A DNA stretch of 64,000 bases. Source: Acanthococcus lagerstroemiae. Its lineage: Eukaryota; Arthropoda; Insecta; Hemiptera; Eriococcidae. Positions 21,301 to 33,601 of the stretch are shown one piece after another. The notes below the pieces were generated by a model. The model made no database searches, was not told the DNA's origin, and worked only from the letters and a program-made list of their open reading frames with translations. Numbering within the stretch: the first letter of the stretch is position 1; every line of letters starts with the position of its first letter. The translations under genes and the position numbers were made by a program. The stretch spans positions 41,127,574-41,191,573 of the forward strand of contig CM063114.1 in assembly GCA_031841125.1 (NCBI GenBank). Direction: 5' to 3'.

Positions 21301-21974
21301 CGAAAAGCCGAATCCCTACGTGTGATTACAAAATTCCAATATCAAGTCAAATCTCATGCTACCAGTTATTAAGTAATCGGAAGATGCTAACGAGAAACGG
21401 GTTCTCGTATCGAAAAATTCAAATGAATATAAATTAGGTCGTGATGTATGCGAACTGAAATTTTTTCACGAGCTTCACGTCGCGTCGGTCTCTGGGAAAG
21501 CCATATTTTCTTCCGTTACTTGTCGAAAAACGAGAATTAAAATCTAACGAGGAAACAATGATGGAAGTAAAGTATATTTAAAAAATATTTTCGGTAATAC
21601 ACGCAGGGTTCTTTGTCCAGCAAGTATTCCGAGGTAATGGCGTGAAAGAATGGCAAACCATTCTGCACGATCCGTTATGTATTTGCATTCCTGGAATTTT
21701 TCAAATGACTTTCCAACTTAAGGAATAAACGTGTGTAAATTTCGAGAAGTACGTGTTTCGCACCTCAGTTGTGCAGCAGTTTTCACGATTTCATCTTTAA
21801 TGCGGCGAGAACGTGATTTAGAAAATAATAATACTCGAATGAAATTAGGTGTGTTTGAAATTATTCAAACGTAGGATGTGAACTGTGAATTGCTATCAAT
21901 TATGAAAATTTTGTGATTCAAAAATTCTCCCTGTTGCTGAGCAGTAAAGTAAGACCATCTATGGGGATTAGCTC
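21301..21974. other. Non-coding stretch
   Basis: No gene or repeat recognised beyond AT-rich sequence. Confidence 0.5.
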
Positions 21975-22555
21975 CTGGCCGCTCATGACTTGTAGGAGTG
22001 CTAGTATCGTTATCAGTAAAGTCAATTTTGGGGTAATATCAGACACTGGTGCTAATTGGGACTGTGCAAATTGTAAAAGCGCTAGCGTCAAATAGGTATT
22101 TTTTGATACGCGAACGGTGATTTGACGTCACACTTTCACAGTGAGTTACAGTTCTTGGTTACTGTTAGCAAAAATACCCAACTTTTGGTCAACAAACGTT
22201 TTGACTCCCATTAAAAAAAAAAACAAAAAAAAAACACGGAGCAAAGATCATTATGTTACCTATTACCTGACGAGAATAAGAAATTTGTTAGTAACCAGAG
22301 ATTTATTAACAAATGCTAGAAACCTTCTGGATTAAAAATGTATATCTTTGGCTTCTAAGAAATTTCTTATTCTCACATTCTCAGGTAGTAACATGATGAT
22401 CTTTGCTCCATGTGTTTTTCTTATGGGAGTCAAAGTAACTATCACTGTTTGCTTATCAGTTAGGTTTAGTTCCCGTGTTGTTGTTGTTTGCCCAGTCCAA
22501 ATATTGACCACTCGTGGCTTGTAAGGGCGGTAATATTGTTATCAGTAAACAAGTC
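21975..22555. repeat. Direct repeat pair flanking a fold-back
   Basis: Segments of about 50 bp near 21975-22025 and 22508-22555 match in the same orientation (CTCATGACTTGTAGG… / CTCGTGGCTTGTAAGG…, then ATCGTTATCAGTAAA / ATTGTTATCAGTAAA). The fold-back 22195-22440 lies between them. Confidence 0.7.
22195..22440. mobile_element. Fold-back element with ~85-bp arms
   Basis: The left arm (GACTCCCATTAAAAA…ACACGGAGCAAAGATCAT…) pairs with the right arm (…ATGATCTTTGCTCCATGTG…TATGGGAGTC). A large A-run sits in the left arm. Non-coding MITE-like hairpin. Confidence 0.8.
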
Positions 22556-22727
22556 CGATATTACCCCAGTTGATTATGTCACCTTGTGTGATGCACATTG
22601 CTGAGGGATATGTTGTCATATTTGATTTTCATGTTTTATCTCATCATTCTGGTGGATTTGTGAGATTACTGCCAATTTACACTAGAAGGCTGAATGGCTC
22701 TTCAGTCATCATGAGATTACTAACTAA

Positions 22728-22812
22728 ATATGAGGAGTTATTTGTCAAAAGGGCGTCCGTTCCATAAGAAATACATTGAACAGACGCCCTTTTGACAGAT
22801 AACTCCTCATAT
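22728..22812. repeat. Tight 35-bp-arm hairpin
   Basis: Arms 22728-22762 and 22778-22812 pair with two mismatches around a 15-bp loop (core GTCAAAAGGGCGTC). The size resembles a small-RNA precursor hairpin but also a short MITE; transcription is not shown by sequence. Confidence 0.8.
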
Positions 22813-22827
22813 GGTGAAACATATTCT

Positions 22828-22965
22828 CTTTTTCTAATTTGCTCTCAACCCACGCCCTAGCATCAGCCCTCTTGAGCATTACTTCAGAGATGTTGAGGAG
22901 ACTGTTAGGGCTGTCTTAGCCCTCTTAACTTCAGGCCAAAAAACTGGCCTTGATTGTATCAATTG
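22828..22965 (-). mobile_element. tRNA-derived SINE copy (minus strand)
   Basis: The reverse complement matches the body of the SINE at 61925-62138: TTTGCTCTC, GAGCATTACTTCAGAGA, CTAGGGCTGTCTTAG-like and GGCCAAAAAACTGGCC blocks in the right order. Divergence is higher than between the other copies and the tRNA-like head is not clear. Confidence 0.65.
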
Positions 22966-23579
22966 CTGTGAAGTGCTGCATTACAGAACATTAACATAAC
23001 ACAAATGAGGAAACTAAGAAACTTGAAGATTGGGGAAAGTGGAGTAACTGAAGATTAGCCCCTGGCGAGTCTCAAGCCCGAGGAGAAAAAATTCAAGTTT
23101 TTCAAAAAATCATTATGAAATTTAGAAATTACAGACCATGCTTCAAATTTGAACTAAAGGGAGCAACACATTCGAACTTGCGATTAAAAATTTAATATGT
23201 CAAGTAGCAAAATTAATAGATGTGCGGTGAAGTAAAAAACAAGCTACCTCGCAGATAGCGAGGTAGCGAGAGGGTGTTTGCCATGTTCTAGGTTGAAGGT
23301 TATTATCAGCTTATTTATGGCTTATGGGAGTTTTACTGCATTCAGTGACTATAGACAGCTAATAAAATAAAGTCAATAAAATGAGCTTTTCGCAGGCTTC
23401 ATTTTTAATTCTAACTTCCTAAACTGGTGTTGATAAAACAAAACCAAATCTGAAATGTTGAGGCTTTGAAGCTAATATTCAGACGCAGTACCAAAATATA
23501 CGCCGGATTGAGAATCTTTTATTTTCATCTTTCCAAGTTGCATTCCTAACCGAGAGGAAGAATAATATTCATAACTAGG
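22966..23579. other. Non-coding stretch
   Basis: Nothing recognised apart from a short direct repeat CTACCTCGCAGATAGCGAGGTAGCG (about 23244-23269), itself a small palindrome. Confidence 0.5.
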
Positions 23580-25432
23580 GCTGTCAGAAATATGCCTAAA
23601 AACAGGTGAAATACGCGCATATTTTATGCTTCCCGATCTGCGAATTTTTCAGAAAAAGTGCTCAAATGTGACATGATAATTTCAGCACTTTTTTGCACAT
23701 TTTGTGACAATTAATTCCACCAATCAGAGACGAGAACGGGTTTTTGTCAGTCTGCTGCCACCAGTGTCACAACTGGGCAGTTTTTAATACCATTTGTGAC
23801 AGAAATGTGCTCATTTGTGACAGAAATGTGCTCATTTGTGTCAATTAAAAAAATGTCACGTTTAAGCAGTTTTTTGCTTACTGGGCAGTTTTTAATGCCA
23901 CTTGTGACAGAAATGTGCTCATTTGTGCCATTTAATAAGTGTCACATTTACGCAGTTTTTTGCTCGCCTCTGCAGGCGCTGGTTATAGCCCCCGCTGCAC
24001 CCTCAATTGTGAGCATCGCATAGGTATATTACATATATTACAGAAATATATTTCTGCCATAAGAATAAATAAATACACGATACCGCAAAGCGAGTGTGGT
24101 AGGAGCGCGATAACAATGTAAATAATGTAGTCAATATTTACAAAAAGCACGTAGAAAATGTATATTTTACATACATACAACAAAATAATAATTATAGATA
24201 GGTACTAAAAATAAAGTACAGGACTAAAAACAACCCCTGACTAAGTTGTTCAACTTAATTGGACGCTCTATTCAGCGTCAAGGAACCAACCAACATTTGT
24301 AAACAAAATGAGTTATTAGTATGTTTGGAAAGAGCGTAAAAAGTAGAATTTTTCAAAATTGGGCTGCCGATTCAAAAATGTGTACTCACATTGAAAAATG
24401 CTTATCAGTAAACGCTATGTCATATAGTTTCTACCAAAATATTGAGTTCTTATTTATATGCACTTTTGGTTTTGGTTGATGTTGGAGCGCTCCTTCTCAG
24501 AATACAAACTGCCAGCAATTCCAAAATGCACGGATATTATTCTCTCAGCGCAGTGCAATCACAAAATACAGGTATCATGCAGCTATGTTGATTCCAGCTT
24601 ATCTATCAGGTGAACAAGCGTAGATACTTATAAAGGATGTTATTCTACAGAAAAATTCCGCCAGCAAAGATCATCCGGAGGAAGATTATTATATACTTAT
24701 CCTGTGTATTTTTTCCTCTTTCAGCCTGTTCTGTTATTTGGAGAGCTTCATCGTCTATATACGATCGAGTATATTTTGAAATCACTGGTGAACAGCGTGA
24801 GGAACATACACGCGCTGTTTACCAGTGATTTTGAAATATATACTCGTATATATACTAAGAAGCTCCAAATAACAGAACAGACTGAAAGAGGAAAAATACA
24901 CAGGATAATAATTATAATTAGGTAACTTACTCGTTTTCATTGTAGCCATGTATTTCATTCGCACACGTGGTGGTCAAGGAGCACAGCAACACACGAACGA
25001 AATATATTTAAATATAAAATCATAAATTATAAGTAGTCTTCAAATTAAAACACAGAAATGAGAGCACAATCACAATCCCAGTTAGTACAAGACAATATAT
25101 GTTCAAAGTTGAATTTAAGTATAACGATTAATTATTTAATTTCTAAGTTCTCTCAAATTGCCACAAATAAGCAGTTTTCTGCTTAAATATGACAACATAA
25201 ACTGTCACACATAAGCATATTTGTGACACTTTAATGTCACGGAGGCCGTGTGACATATTTCCAGTGATAAAAGGGGCGGATCTAAATATTTGCCACACTT
25301 TTACCACAAATTTGCGAAATTTACAGACTTGAGCACTTTTTTTTGCCACAGATAGTGTCACAAGCTTAAAAACGCAGATCGGGTTTTTTGTTACTAAATA
25401 TGCCAAAAATACCGTATTTTTCATTTACAGCA
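23580..25432. mobile_element. ~1.85-kb TIR element with subterminal repeats
   Basis: The ends share inverted blocks, notably CCCGATCTGCG (23632-23642; inverse at 25373-25383) and AAAAAGTGCTCAA. The left subterminal region repeats GACAGAAATGTGCTCATTTGTG at 23801, 23820 and 23908, in a unit of about 110 bp; the right side has related TGTCACACATAAGCATATTTGTG words. No transposase is seen, so it is non-autonomous. Inside lies the hairpin 24687-24917. Confidence 0.65.
24687..24917. mobile_element. Long near-perfect hairpin (~105-bp arms)
   Basis: Arms 24687-24797 and 24813-24917 are nearly exact reverse complements around a 15-bp loop; shared words include ACCAGTGATTTTGAAATATA and CTGTTATTTGGAG. 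The high identity suggests a young fold-back element inserted in the older element around it. Confidence 0.88.
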
Positions 25433-25874
25433 ATGTTATTTCGTTATTTCCGGCGCGCTGTAATAACTCAAGAACTTAACCTTTCATTAAAAAATGCACA
25501 TTAGCGCTCCTACATTTCATTTCACATTCCAATAGATGGCAGCAGTTGACGGAGAACGAAACTAGGTTACTACAAACATGTTGAGTATAATCATCCGCCA
25601 TTTTGATTCACAGCGTGCCCGTGGATGCTAAATCCCTGAATCCGACTATGCGGAGCCAAGATTACTAGAACTATAACAGGTTGGTCCACTCGGGTATGCA
25701 ATCCGCAACAATTTTTCCCGTCTCACCCGCGTTGAAATTCAGTGCATAAGAAAGTAATGGGAAAATTGAATTTTTGCCGTAGAGAGTTCTTTTATTTTTT
25801 AAACGACGGCCAATTGAATGCTGTACATGGTAAAAATAATAGAAAAATATGTTGAGGACATCAGTTATGAGTAA

Positions 25875-27087
25875 GGCTCTTTATAGACGAGTATGCGCAT
25901 ACGCCATTTTGGTTCGTGGAGGAATGTAAACAAATGAATTGGTGTGTGGTTTTCATATACATTCCTGAAGATAATAAGAACAATTTCGTTTATGAGTTGG
26001 AACTACAATTAAGTTGAAATGGTTGGTTGTTCTTCCGTTAATTGCAAAAACCAGAGTTCACAAGGGTATCAACTGTTTCGATTCCCAGCGGATGATACTC
26101 GGAAGAAAGCGTAGATCCAAAATTGTCGCCGCAATCACTGGAAACCGACCAGCACGAGCAGATTGTGTGAAGTAAGTGTATTTTATTTGACTGAAAATAA
26201 CCGCGTAAATTTGTATTCCAACATTCCCCTGTATTACTTCTAGACTCATTTCGAAAAATAAGGTAAGAAATGGTTATAAGTTTTCATCACAAAATTTTTG
26301 GATTGTCGAACTATAAATTACATTTTTCTACCAACAATAATTTTTATTGCTTATTGCAAAGTTGTAAATATCCGGAGTAAGTTGTCGACTACTTCATCTC
26401 TTCTCCTCAGTTGGCATTTTTCTTGTTGAAGGCGGATTCGTTCCGTCCACTCTTTTTCAAGAGCAAGGCACAGCTCACTTGTACTGGGAAACTAAAGAAT
26501 AAATAGATAAGTTTGCACAAGTTGATTTCACAGGAATAGGTTTGCAAATATTAATTCTAGAAAACTCATTGACACCCATACGCCACGAGTATGTAGAAGT
26601 GCACTACTATTTCATATATCATTAATTTTTACATGGAAGTATATTACATGTATTGAGGACATTGGGTACCAACTTGCCAGATTTAATGAATTCTTCAATC
26701 GCATCAAAGTATGCAAGTACTAGAAATTTATGGACTTGAATTACGTGAACTTACCCGTTTTTACAAGCACAGAGAGCTAGAGCCTTAAGAGAGGTTGGCC
26801 AAGTCCGTACCCCATCATACAGAATTATTGATATTTGATGTTAATGAATAAAACAAGGTACCTTCGAGCTACTGCTTGTAGTATTCCTATGCGGCTGATC
26901 GTCTCTAATGACATGGACTCCTCCATTTCAGTAGATACGTTTTCTGGCTTCCGCGTCTTTCTCACAGAAACAAACCTTCCGCATAGAAAATAAGGGAAAT
27001 AACTAAAATATTAGAAGATAACCACTATCAGTAATTCGGCCGCGAACCAAAATGGCGTATGCGTCTACCTGTGTTTATAGGTGCTCT
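25875..27087 (+). mobile_element. THAP-containing TIR element (P-superfamily candidate)
   Basis: Inverted ends of about 42 bp contain CGCATACGCCATTTTGGTTCG on both sides. The element is bounded by the perfect 12-bp direct repeat AGTTATGAGTAA (25863-25874 and 27088-27099). The left half has a THAP exon (26019-26171). The right half has open minus-strand segments (26981-26858, 26822-26750, 26719-26615 and about 26500-26350) coding peptides such as SMSLETISRIGILQAVARR and ALEKEWTERIRLQQEKC, but no coherent gene model could be built. THAP plus TIRs suggests P-element kinship; the transposase core is not visible and a 12-bp duplication is longer than the 8 bp usual for P. Confidence 0.65.
26019..26171 (+). 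pseudogene. Broken THAP zinc-binding domain exon
   Basis: Starts MVGCSSVNCKNQ with the C-x4-C pair of the THAP fold, followed by YQLFRFPADDTRKK, and after an in-frame TAG (26112-26114) continues IQNCRRNHWKPTSTSRLCE. The stop stands where THAP domains have the conserved Trp (TGG to TAG). The exon ends at a perfect donor GTAAGT (26172). THAP domains bind DNA at transposon ends or promoters; here the nonsense change makes it non-functional unless upstream or downstream starts are used. Confidence 0.8.
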
Positions 27088-27320
27088 AGTTATGAGTAAA
27101 GAAGAAGTAAAGATCAAAAAAGCTATATTCCTGTAAGCGGCCTGTATGAGTTTCATCGCAGTGACGTCATTGAAGTATTTGCGCCTTGCTCAGTGGACAA
27201 ACCTGTTCTAGTTTTAGTAATCTTGATGTGGAGTGTACCGCGTAGTCAATTTGGCATCAACGGGCGCAGTGTGAATCAAAATGGCGGATGATAATACCCA
27301 TGTTTACAGTGCTCTAATGA

Positions 27321-30300
27321 AACTGAACTAAGGTAAAACTAAACAACTGAACTATGATCTGCTTGCAGCGCTGCGCGCGGGCCAACACCCTAGGTACTTA
27401 GAGGTTAGAGGTTTGTTATCAGTGGCCGGCCCGACCCGCGCAATTTACGCGACCTATTTATTTTTTTTTTCATGATCATTGATCAGGATCACTCAATGAG
27501 GGTTCACAAAACATCCGCTAGATGTCAGCCGCTTTGATTCCGAGTCCAATGTTTCAAAGCCAGAAAAGAATGAAGGATGAAGTTAATTTTGAAACAACGG
27601 GGACCAGCCCTTTATTTTTCTTTGTTCTACACTTCTGGAAACTTTTGTCAAAATTTTAATTCTCACCACTATTGCAACAAAGATGCTTTAGCAGTGTGAC
27701 TCCATAAATGCGTTTTATTTTGAGTATTTGTTTGTAGTACCCGTGATACCTTATCCTGATCATTCCTGAAGTATCAGTATGTTCAATAAGTATATCGTCC
27801 CTCTTTTTGAGAATGTAAATAGTGCAGTCCTTGTAATCTTCGCATAAATGTTGATTATCGCAGTACACGGCCTCTTATACCATATTCTTCATTATTTGGT
27901 AAGTATGTATTCTTATGAATAGTCATAAGGACTTCCAGTTTGTTCAACAGTTCAGTACTGTGGGAAGTTGATCACTGTAGTACAAAGCTCAGATGAAGAT
28001 GAGTTCAATTGCGGTTTTCTTGTTGCAAATATGTGATGAGTGTGATAAAATTATGTATTAATTGCTGATGGATTCGCTAAAGAGCTTTCCAGTAAAGTTA
28101 TATCTTCCAAACAGCAAGCGTTAAGTATATACACAACTATCATCTGCTTCCTGTGTTCTTTTCTTCCAGTTTTCAGATACAAAAGTTAGTAAACAGTTTC
28201 TGTTTTGATAATAACTGGGATTACTCCCTTGTGGAAGAAAAAGAAGGGAATAGATAAAAGATGATAATGTAAACGTGTATATTGCTTCTAAGATGTGCAA
28301 AATATGTTCACCAATTATCAGTGCTATGGAGTTTTATTCAAATTCAGCGTATCATGCCCGCCATGATTTATCATTGCCCTGAAAAGTTATGCGAATTGAG
28401 CGCATCTGGTCTCAAATTTTGTAGTACCCATTGGAATAGCAGTACAGCTATTTGAAAAAGATAAAATCATATATTATACTTGTATACAGTATCACTGGTG
28501 TGAAAGTGTAATTAATACACATATATTATACAACTGTTCCAGGATTGTCCATTATGGTCCATCAAAACTTTTCAAACTTCAAGTATTCACATCAGAACTT
28601 GTTTGGAATAAATCACAAAACGTTGGATATGGTGAGTACTCTGCTTTCAAATTGTGACTATATGTTACTCTGGAAAAATGAACTAATTTCAGCCAGGAAA
28701 TACACGAATCTTTTATTTCTGCCGATAAAATTTAAGTTTAATTTGTATAATGAGTGGCCTGTTTCTTGATTAAGTGTATAGATATCAAGTGTTATGAAAT
28801 GGATCACTGATGGACTGTCCGTAGTTTTGCTGAGAATGGAAATAAGAACATATACAATCATCTATCAAAAGGACGACGGTAAATTGAGAAAGTCCAACAC
28901 CAGATTTCTTTTATGGGTAGGTAAGTACCTCTTGATTGTAATATGTTGACATTATCTATTCTAAAAATGTTTAGAGATGATATGAAAATGCTGAGATGGG
29001 TACATGAACTTGTATTCTGAAAGGTTATTTTCCATGAATGGGTCCGTGTAATGTATATGCCCTTGATACACTATGTATATGCGGTGTATAACTGCATAAT
29101 TTTATACCATAGTGTATATCTGATAATTAGAGCTGTAACAGTGTAGCTTCATCACTTTCTGATGAAAATGCACTTTCTACTTGGTACAAATACTGCATTA
29201 AAAGAATGAGGAATTAAAGGTATGCTGATGTGTGTATAGTTCTGCACAGATTTGCGAGATTTGTCATGTATATAGACGCAGTGAATCAGTAGTCGGTTAT
29301 CGCATGAACTCATTCTTCCCAGAGCTGATTAAACTAAGGCACATGCGACCTTCGGTGTTTTAATTGAAAATATTCATAAAGTTTATCAGTTGGTAACACA
29401 CAAATTATACGTGCGAATATTACCCGCTCGTGGTTTCACACGCGCTTTCCATTCATTCAAGAAGTTTTGTGTCAATTCTACGAGCATACAGTTTATTAAT
29501 TACCTATATAAACACGCTGCAAATATCAAATGAGTGAAACCCGGTAACGGAGTAAAAAATTGTCGCATACATTCTTTGCTTTTTGTAAACGACATTAAAA
29601 TGAGAAAACATTTAATGTGGAAATGACGGACAAGACCGTTAGGAGTTAATGAGCTTCGGATACGAATTTTAACGCGTTTTCCTCTTCGTGTCATGTTATG
29701 TATGCGCCATTATTCGCACTTGATAATCTCTTCTTTGCGGGCAACTGATGGCTGCATGGTCATAGTGCTGGCTCATGTCAGCCACTTAGTCTTTTTTTTT
29801 ATTTTAAATATCATTTACTTCCTTTGATTAAGTTGCGGTATAATCAAGTTTTCTGTGTTGTAGTGCTGTAATGTAAGAAAGTGTATGAACATGTTCTGCT
29901 AACTTTCTAAGGATTTGAAGCTGTCAGATGACATGCACTTTCCCGGGAAAATAAGAAAATATAAATGTATGAATGAGTCATGGTTCTGAATTATTACTTT
30001 CTTACCTCTGGATGCAGTCTTCTATAGAATCGCCGAAGAGGTGATAGGGTAGTGAAACTTGTAAAAGATGCATCAATTTTCATTTGCGGTTTCCAATGAT
30101 TTATGTAGGTATCAATAAGTAGAATTAACGGGTGTCTAGAACTTATCTACTTACCTTTGAAATGTAAGTATTTTGCGGAGCTCTTACCTAGTAATCCCAC
30201 GGGCAGCCTTGAAAATGTCGTTTATTTCCAAATCGACCTGAGAGCTTGCAAACCATCTCGCTGAAAACATTGATAAACGATGGAAAAGTTTCAGCAGCTA

Positions 30301-31566
30301 GATGTACCCATTAAGTTTTTTTTATTTTTATTTTCATGTGATGTAAGTGATGATGGAACAACTATTTCTTACGCTCTCTTCCTGAGGGATCATACCGAAT
30401 TGCAAGGTGCTGGCGAGCGGCGTACATCGCAGTTAGCTCTGCTATGCTTTTTTCTGATTTTACATTTATCCTGGTGAGCCGCTGGTTCTACTCATATTAG
30501 TGGGCTTTAGGTTCGACATAGGAAGGTGAAATATAGAGGCTGTATGGTTTAGGTAGTTTCTCCAATCCTTACATAATCAGTTTGTTTCGGCTTCATTTGC
30601 TTATTAGGTGAGCTAACGCTAAAACGGCAAATGAAATAATTACTGCGACTGTTGAACCTTGGACTTATAAAATAATCTGCTATGAATTGGTGAACTTCTG
30701 TCGAGTCATAATGTCATGAGTCACAAGAGATACCTATCACAATCTCAAAATTAGTTGTTTTTTCCCTTTTTTTTTTTCTTTCTTCAGAAATGTCTTATTA
30801 TAAACCATGTTATTATCAATAGTGTAACTTTTCTAATACTCCAGTTTCTGTATCCATATCCAGCGTTGTCTTCTCCATGTAGAGGCCTACTAAAGTTCCC
30901 GTTAATTATTGTTCTCTCTGCTTAGTTGCTTGAAAAGGAAGTAAAAAAGTTCCATTTTGTCAACCGAGACAATTTCCAGACGGTACATACGTGACATATT
31001 TTTTAATTTCTTTTGCAATAATTACGTATCATTGAGACGATTGATAATGGAATCCGCGCAGCGAGGAAGCTTGGAGACAGCTCTTATCTAACGCGTTATA
31101 CACTTCTTGTGGGAACAATAATACGTGTATTCGTGTATGGTGATAGTCGGTCGATTTCTCGTAAGATGTGCATTTCGCCGACTTGAATCGTTGAATGAAG
31201 ACACAGTCGATGATTAAAGAAAGAAAGAAAAAAAAATGAAGAATGAAAAAACGAAAAAAAGAACTAGAATTACTCATCTGACCGAGCCGTTAAATGTCAT
31301 TATATCATCTTGATCATTTCTTTAGCTTGAAATATTAGAAGTGTTCATGCATATCTTTTGGTTTTCGACTATCGAGTTTTCAATTCCGTGTAGGAAGTTG
31401 GTGAACGAGTTGGACAATAGACAGCGTATATGTAATAGCTTTAATTAAAATCATGGGACACTAACGTACAATAGCAGTCTGTCGGTCTCGTATAATATCT
31501 TATCCGCAACTTCATTTCGTGAAATTCTTTACGATTTCCCTATCTGCAATGGATATCTTTTATATG
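27321..31566. other. 4.2-kb stretch without a recognised gene
   Basis: AT-rich sequence with no coding region, RNA gene or clear repeat. A GC-rich patch lies at 27365-27450 (GCAGCGCTGCGCGCGGG). A poly-T/C tract with a TTTTTCTTTCTTCAG end lies at 30762-30788 and could be an acceptor, but nothing exon-like follows. Confidence 0.45.
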
Positions 31567-31919
31567 CAGGGACGTACCGATAGGGAGAGGAGGGCAACTT
31601 ACCCCCTTGTAGGAATTTTGCTTTCAGCAGTTAGGAAAATTTACCATTTGAGTCAGGCGAGTTGGAAAAAATCCAACAAGTTGAACTTTTTTTTTTGAAA
31701 ATACTTGGGAATTGAGAAGTTGGGAAAACCCAACAAGTCAAAAAGTTTTCTTCTCTTGCTTTGATACTTGGAAATTTTGAGTTGAGTCAGGTGGAAAAAT
31801 TCAACAGGTCAAAAGGTGTTTTTTCGCGTTGATACTTGGGAATCTTGAGTTGAGTCAGTTGGGACTCTCACAATTTTTACCCTCCCCACCCCCAGGAAAA
31901 ATTCTTCGGTACGTCCCTG
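31567..31919 (-). mobile_element. hAT-like MITE (CAGGGACGTACCGA family), copy 1
   Basis: Inverted ends CAGGGACGTACCGA / TCGGTACGTCCCTG with a perfect 8-bp duplication TTTATATG (31559-31566 and 31920-31927), diagnostic of hAT-type insertion. The interior consists of about four repeats of the type TTGTTGGATTTTCCCAACT…CCAAGTATCAAAGC. Non-coding; opposite in orientation to the three other copies. Confidence 0.92.
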
Positions 31920-31927
31920 TTTATATG

Positions 31928-32707
31928 CCCTTGTTCAGGTAATGGGTATTTATATTCGCGCTCGTTTCTCCAGCCATCGATGCCTCGGTTACTTTCCGCC
32001 ATAACCGTAACAAAAAGAAAAAATGTGTGAATTAGGAAACCATTCTGGCTTATGAAAATATTGGAAATCAGATCAACAAGTGAAATAAAAGTTTCCATCA
32101 GATTTTGCCAACTAATATTTTTGAAAGCGATAAGTCCCCCCCCCCCTCCTCCAAAAAATCAATGTTCTGTATTTATTCGATCTCACCTTGGCGGTATTGG
32201 ATGGCAAAAAGTTTACGAATGTGAAAATCCGTGATTTCGTTTATGCAGAAAATCGAGCTGTTCTGCTACCTTCAGTTCATCATCAGAATAACTCGTTTTT
32301 GTTCATCCGTTCCTCTCCGCTCACAACAGAAATCAAACTGATGTCACCGTTCTGTTCACCTTCCGGAGTTCGTCGTTCCCTTCACAAAAATAACGTGAAC
32401 GGTCATTCCTTACATGAATGAGTTTTCGACTTTGGCGGTGGTAGTGGTGGGAGAAGGATTCCCCTCCTCTTCCTCCCATCGTTTGCTACTCTCTGGTATC
32501 TAATACATTATTTATCTTTAAGAAATTGATTATACTTGTTGAAGTCATGTACTGTTCTTTAATCTTTGATCTGATACAACATAAACCAGAAGGTGAGACG
32601 GGAGAGCCCCCCCCCCAGTAAGAATAATTGGAGCTTTGAATACTACAGCTCAAACTTAAAATAAGTTTTGTTTTTTTTAATCTATTTATTGGTCTAAAAT
32701 ACCTGAT
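31928..32707. other. Non-coding stretch
   Basis: Nothing recognised; C-runs at 32136-32146 and 32608-32617. Confidence 0.45.
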
Positions 32708-32882
32708 TAATCTTTCTATTAGCTGCTGCCAAAGAAAAACACTCCTCCAACTGTTCTGCGTACTTATTAGATCTCGACTGGACTACGGATACCTAATCAC
32801 TTTACTATTTGACATCTCCAACACTCCAACAACTCTCAAAATACTCGACCCAGTTCACAACTCAGGCATTCGAATTGACGAC
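32708..32882 (+). mobile_element. Jockey-like LINE fragment (RT C-terminal part)
   Basis: The frame beginning AATCTTTCTATTAGC codes ISCCQRKTLLQLFC, then IRSRLDYGY and LKILDPVHNSGIRI, the thumb-proximal signature (LIRSKLDYG…LDPIHNSGLRL) of Jockey-type reverse transcriptases. Only about 58 codons remain. Confidence 0.75.
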
Positions 32883-33224
32883 GTCAGAGTAGAAAGGGCA
32901 CATAAGAGAGCATGTATCCTGTATGAGGCGACCACGGATTTAGAGTGAGGTAGTAGAATTAGGTAGAATGGAAGTGAACTGGTGGAAAGATTAAGCAAAA
33001 ATATTGGGGTTATTCTGCTACTAATATCCCTCCCCGAATAGCAAAATTCACTTACTTCCGCAAACTTTTCCTGCCATGCCCTCTTTACTGTGATGTCGTC
33101 AATTGCAATTAGAGCCTTCCATACAATCCCCATAGTGAACTTCAATGTAGAAGAGCAGGCAACCTCCCCACGTTTGTAGATGTAGACTCCTCTAAACAGC
33201 CAGCTTCCTATCAAACACCTCTGG

Positions 33225-33601
33225 CAGGGACGTACCGAAGAGTTCTTCCTGGGGGGGGGGGGGGGTAAAATTGGGAAAGTCCCAACCGACTGAACTCAGA
33301 ATTCCTCAGTATTACAGCAAAAAGAAAACAAAAAACTTTTGACCTGTTGGATTTTTTCAACTGACTCGACTCAAAATTCCCAAGTATCAATGCAAAAGAA
33401 AAAAAATCTTTTGACTTGTTGGATTTTCCCAACTTCTCAACTTAATCCCCAATTATCAAAGCCAAACAATAAATAAAAACCTTTTAACTTGTTGGATTTT
33501 CCCAACTCGCTTGACTGAAATGGTAAATTTTCCCAAATGCTGAGTGAAAAATTCATACGGAGGAGGAGTTGCCCCCCTGTCCCCCTATCGGCACGTCACT
33601 G
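33225..33601 (+). mobile_element. hAT-like MITE (CAGGGACGTACCGA family), copy 2
   Basis: Begins CAGGGACGTACCGA and ends CGGCACGTCACTG. The internal GTTGGATTTTCCCAACT-type repeats are present four times. No clear TSD remains. Confidence 0.88.

Larger units (their letters stand above)
25565..27320. mobile_element. Outer element with ~120-bp inverted ends (GCCATTTTG family)
   Basis: Positions 25565-25690 are the inverted counterpart of 27170-27320; shared blocks are TATCATCCGCCATTTTGATT, CGCCCGTTGATGCC-like, AAGATTACTA and AACAGGTTTGTCCACT-like. The enclosed sequence is mostly the inner THAP element. The terminal style matches the inner element and the MITE at 47710-47859, so the family is shared. 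Confidence 0.75.

Noticed and set aside
23796..24023. Frame with repeated MTEMCSFV
   Set aside because: Direct translation of the transposon subterminal repeat.
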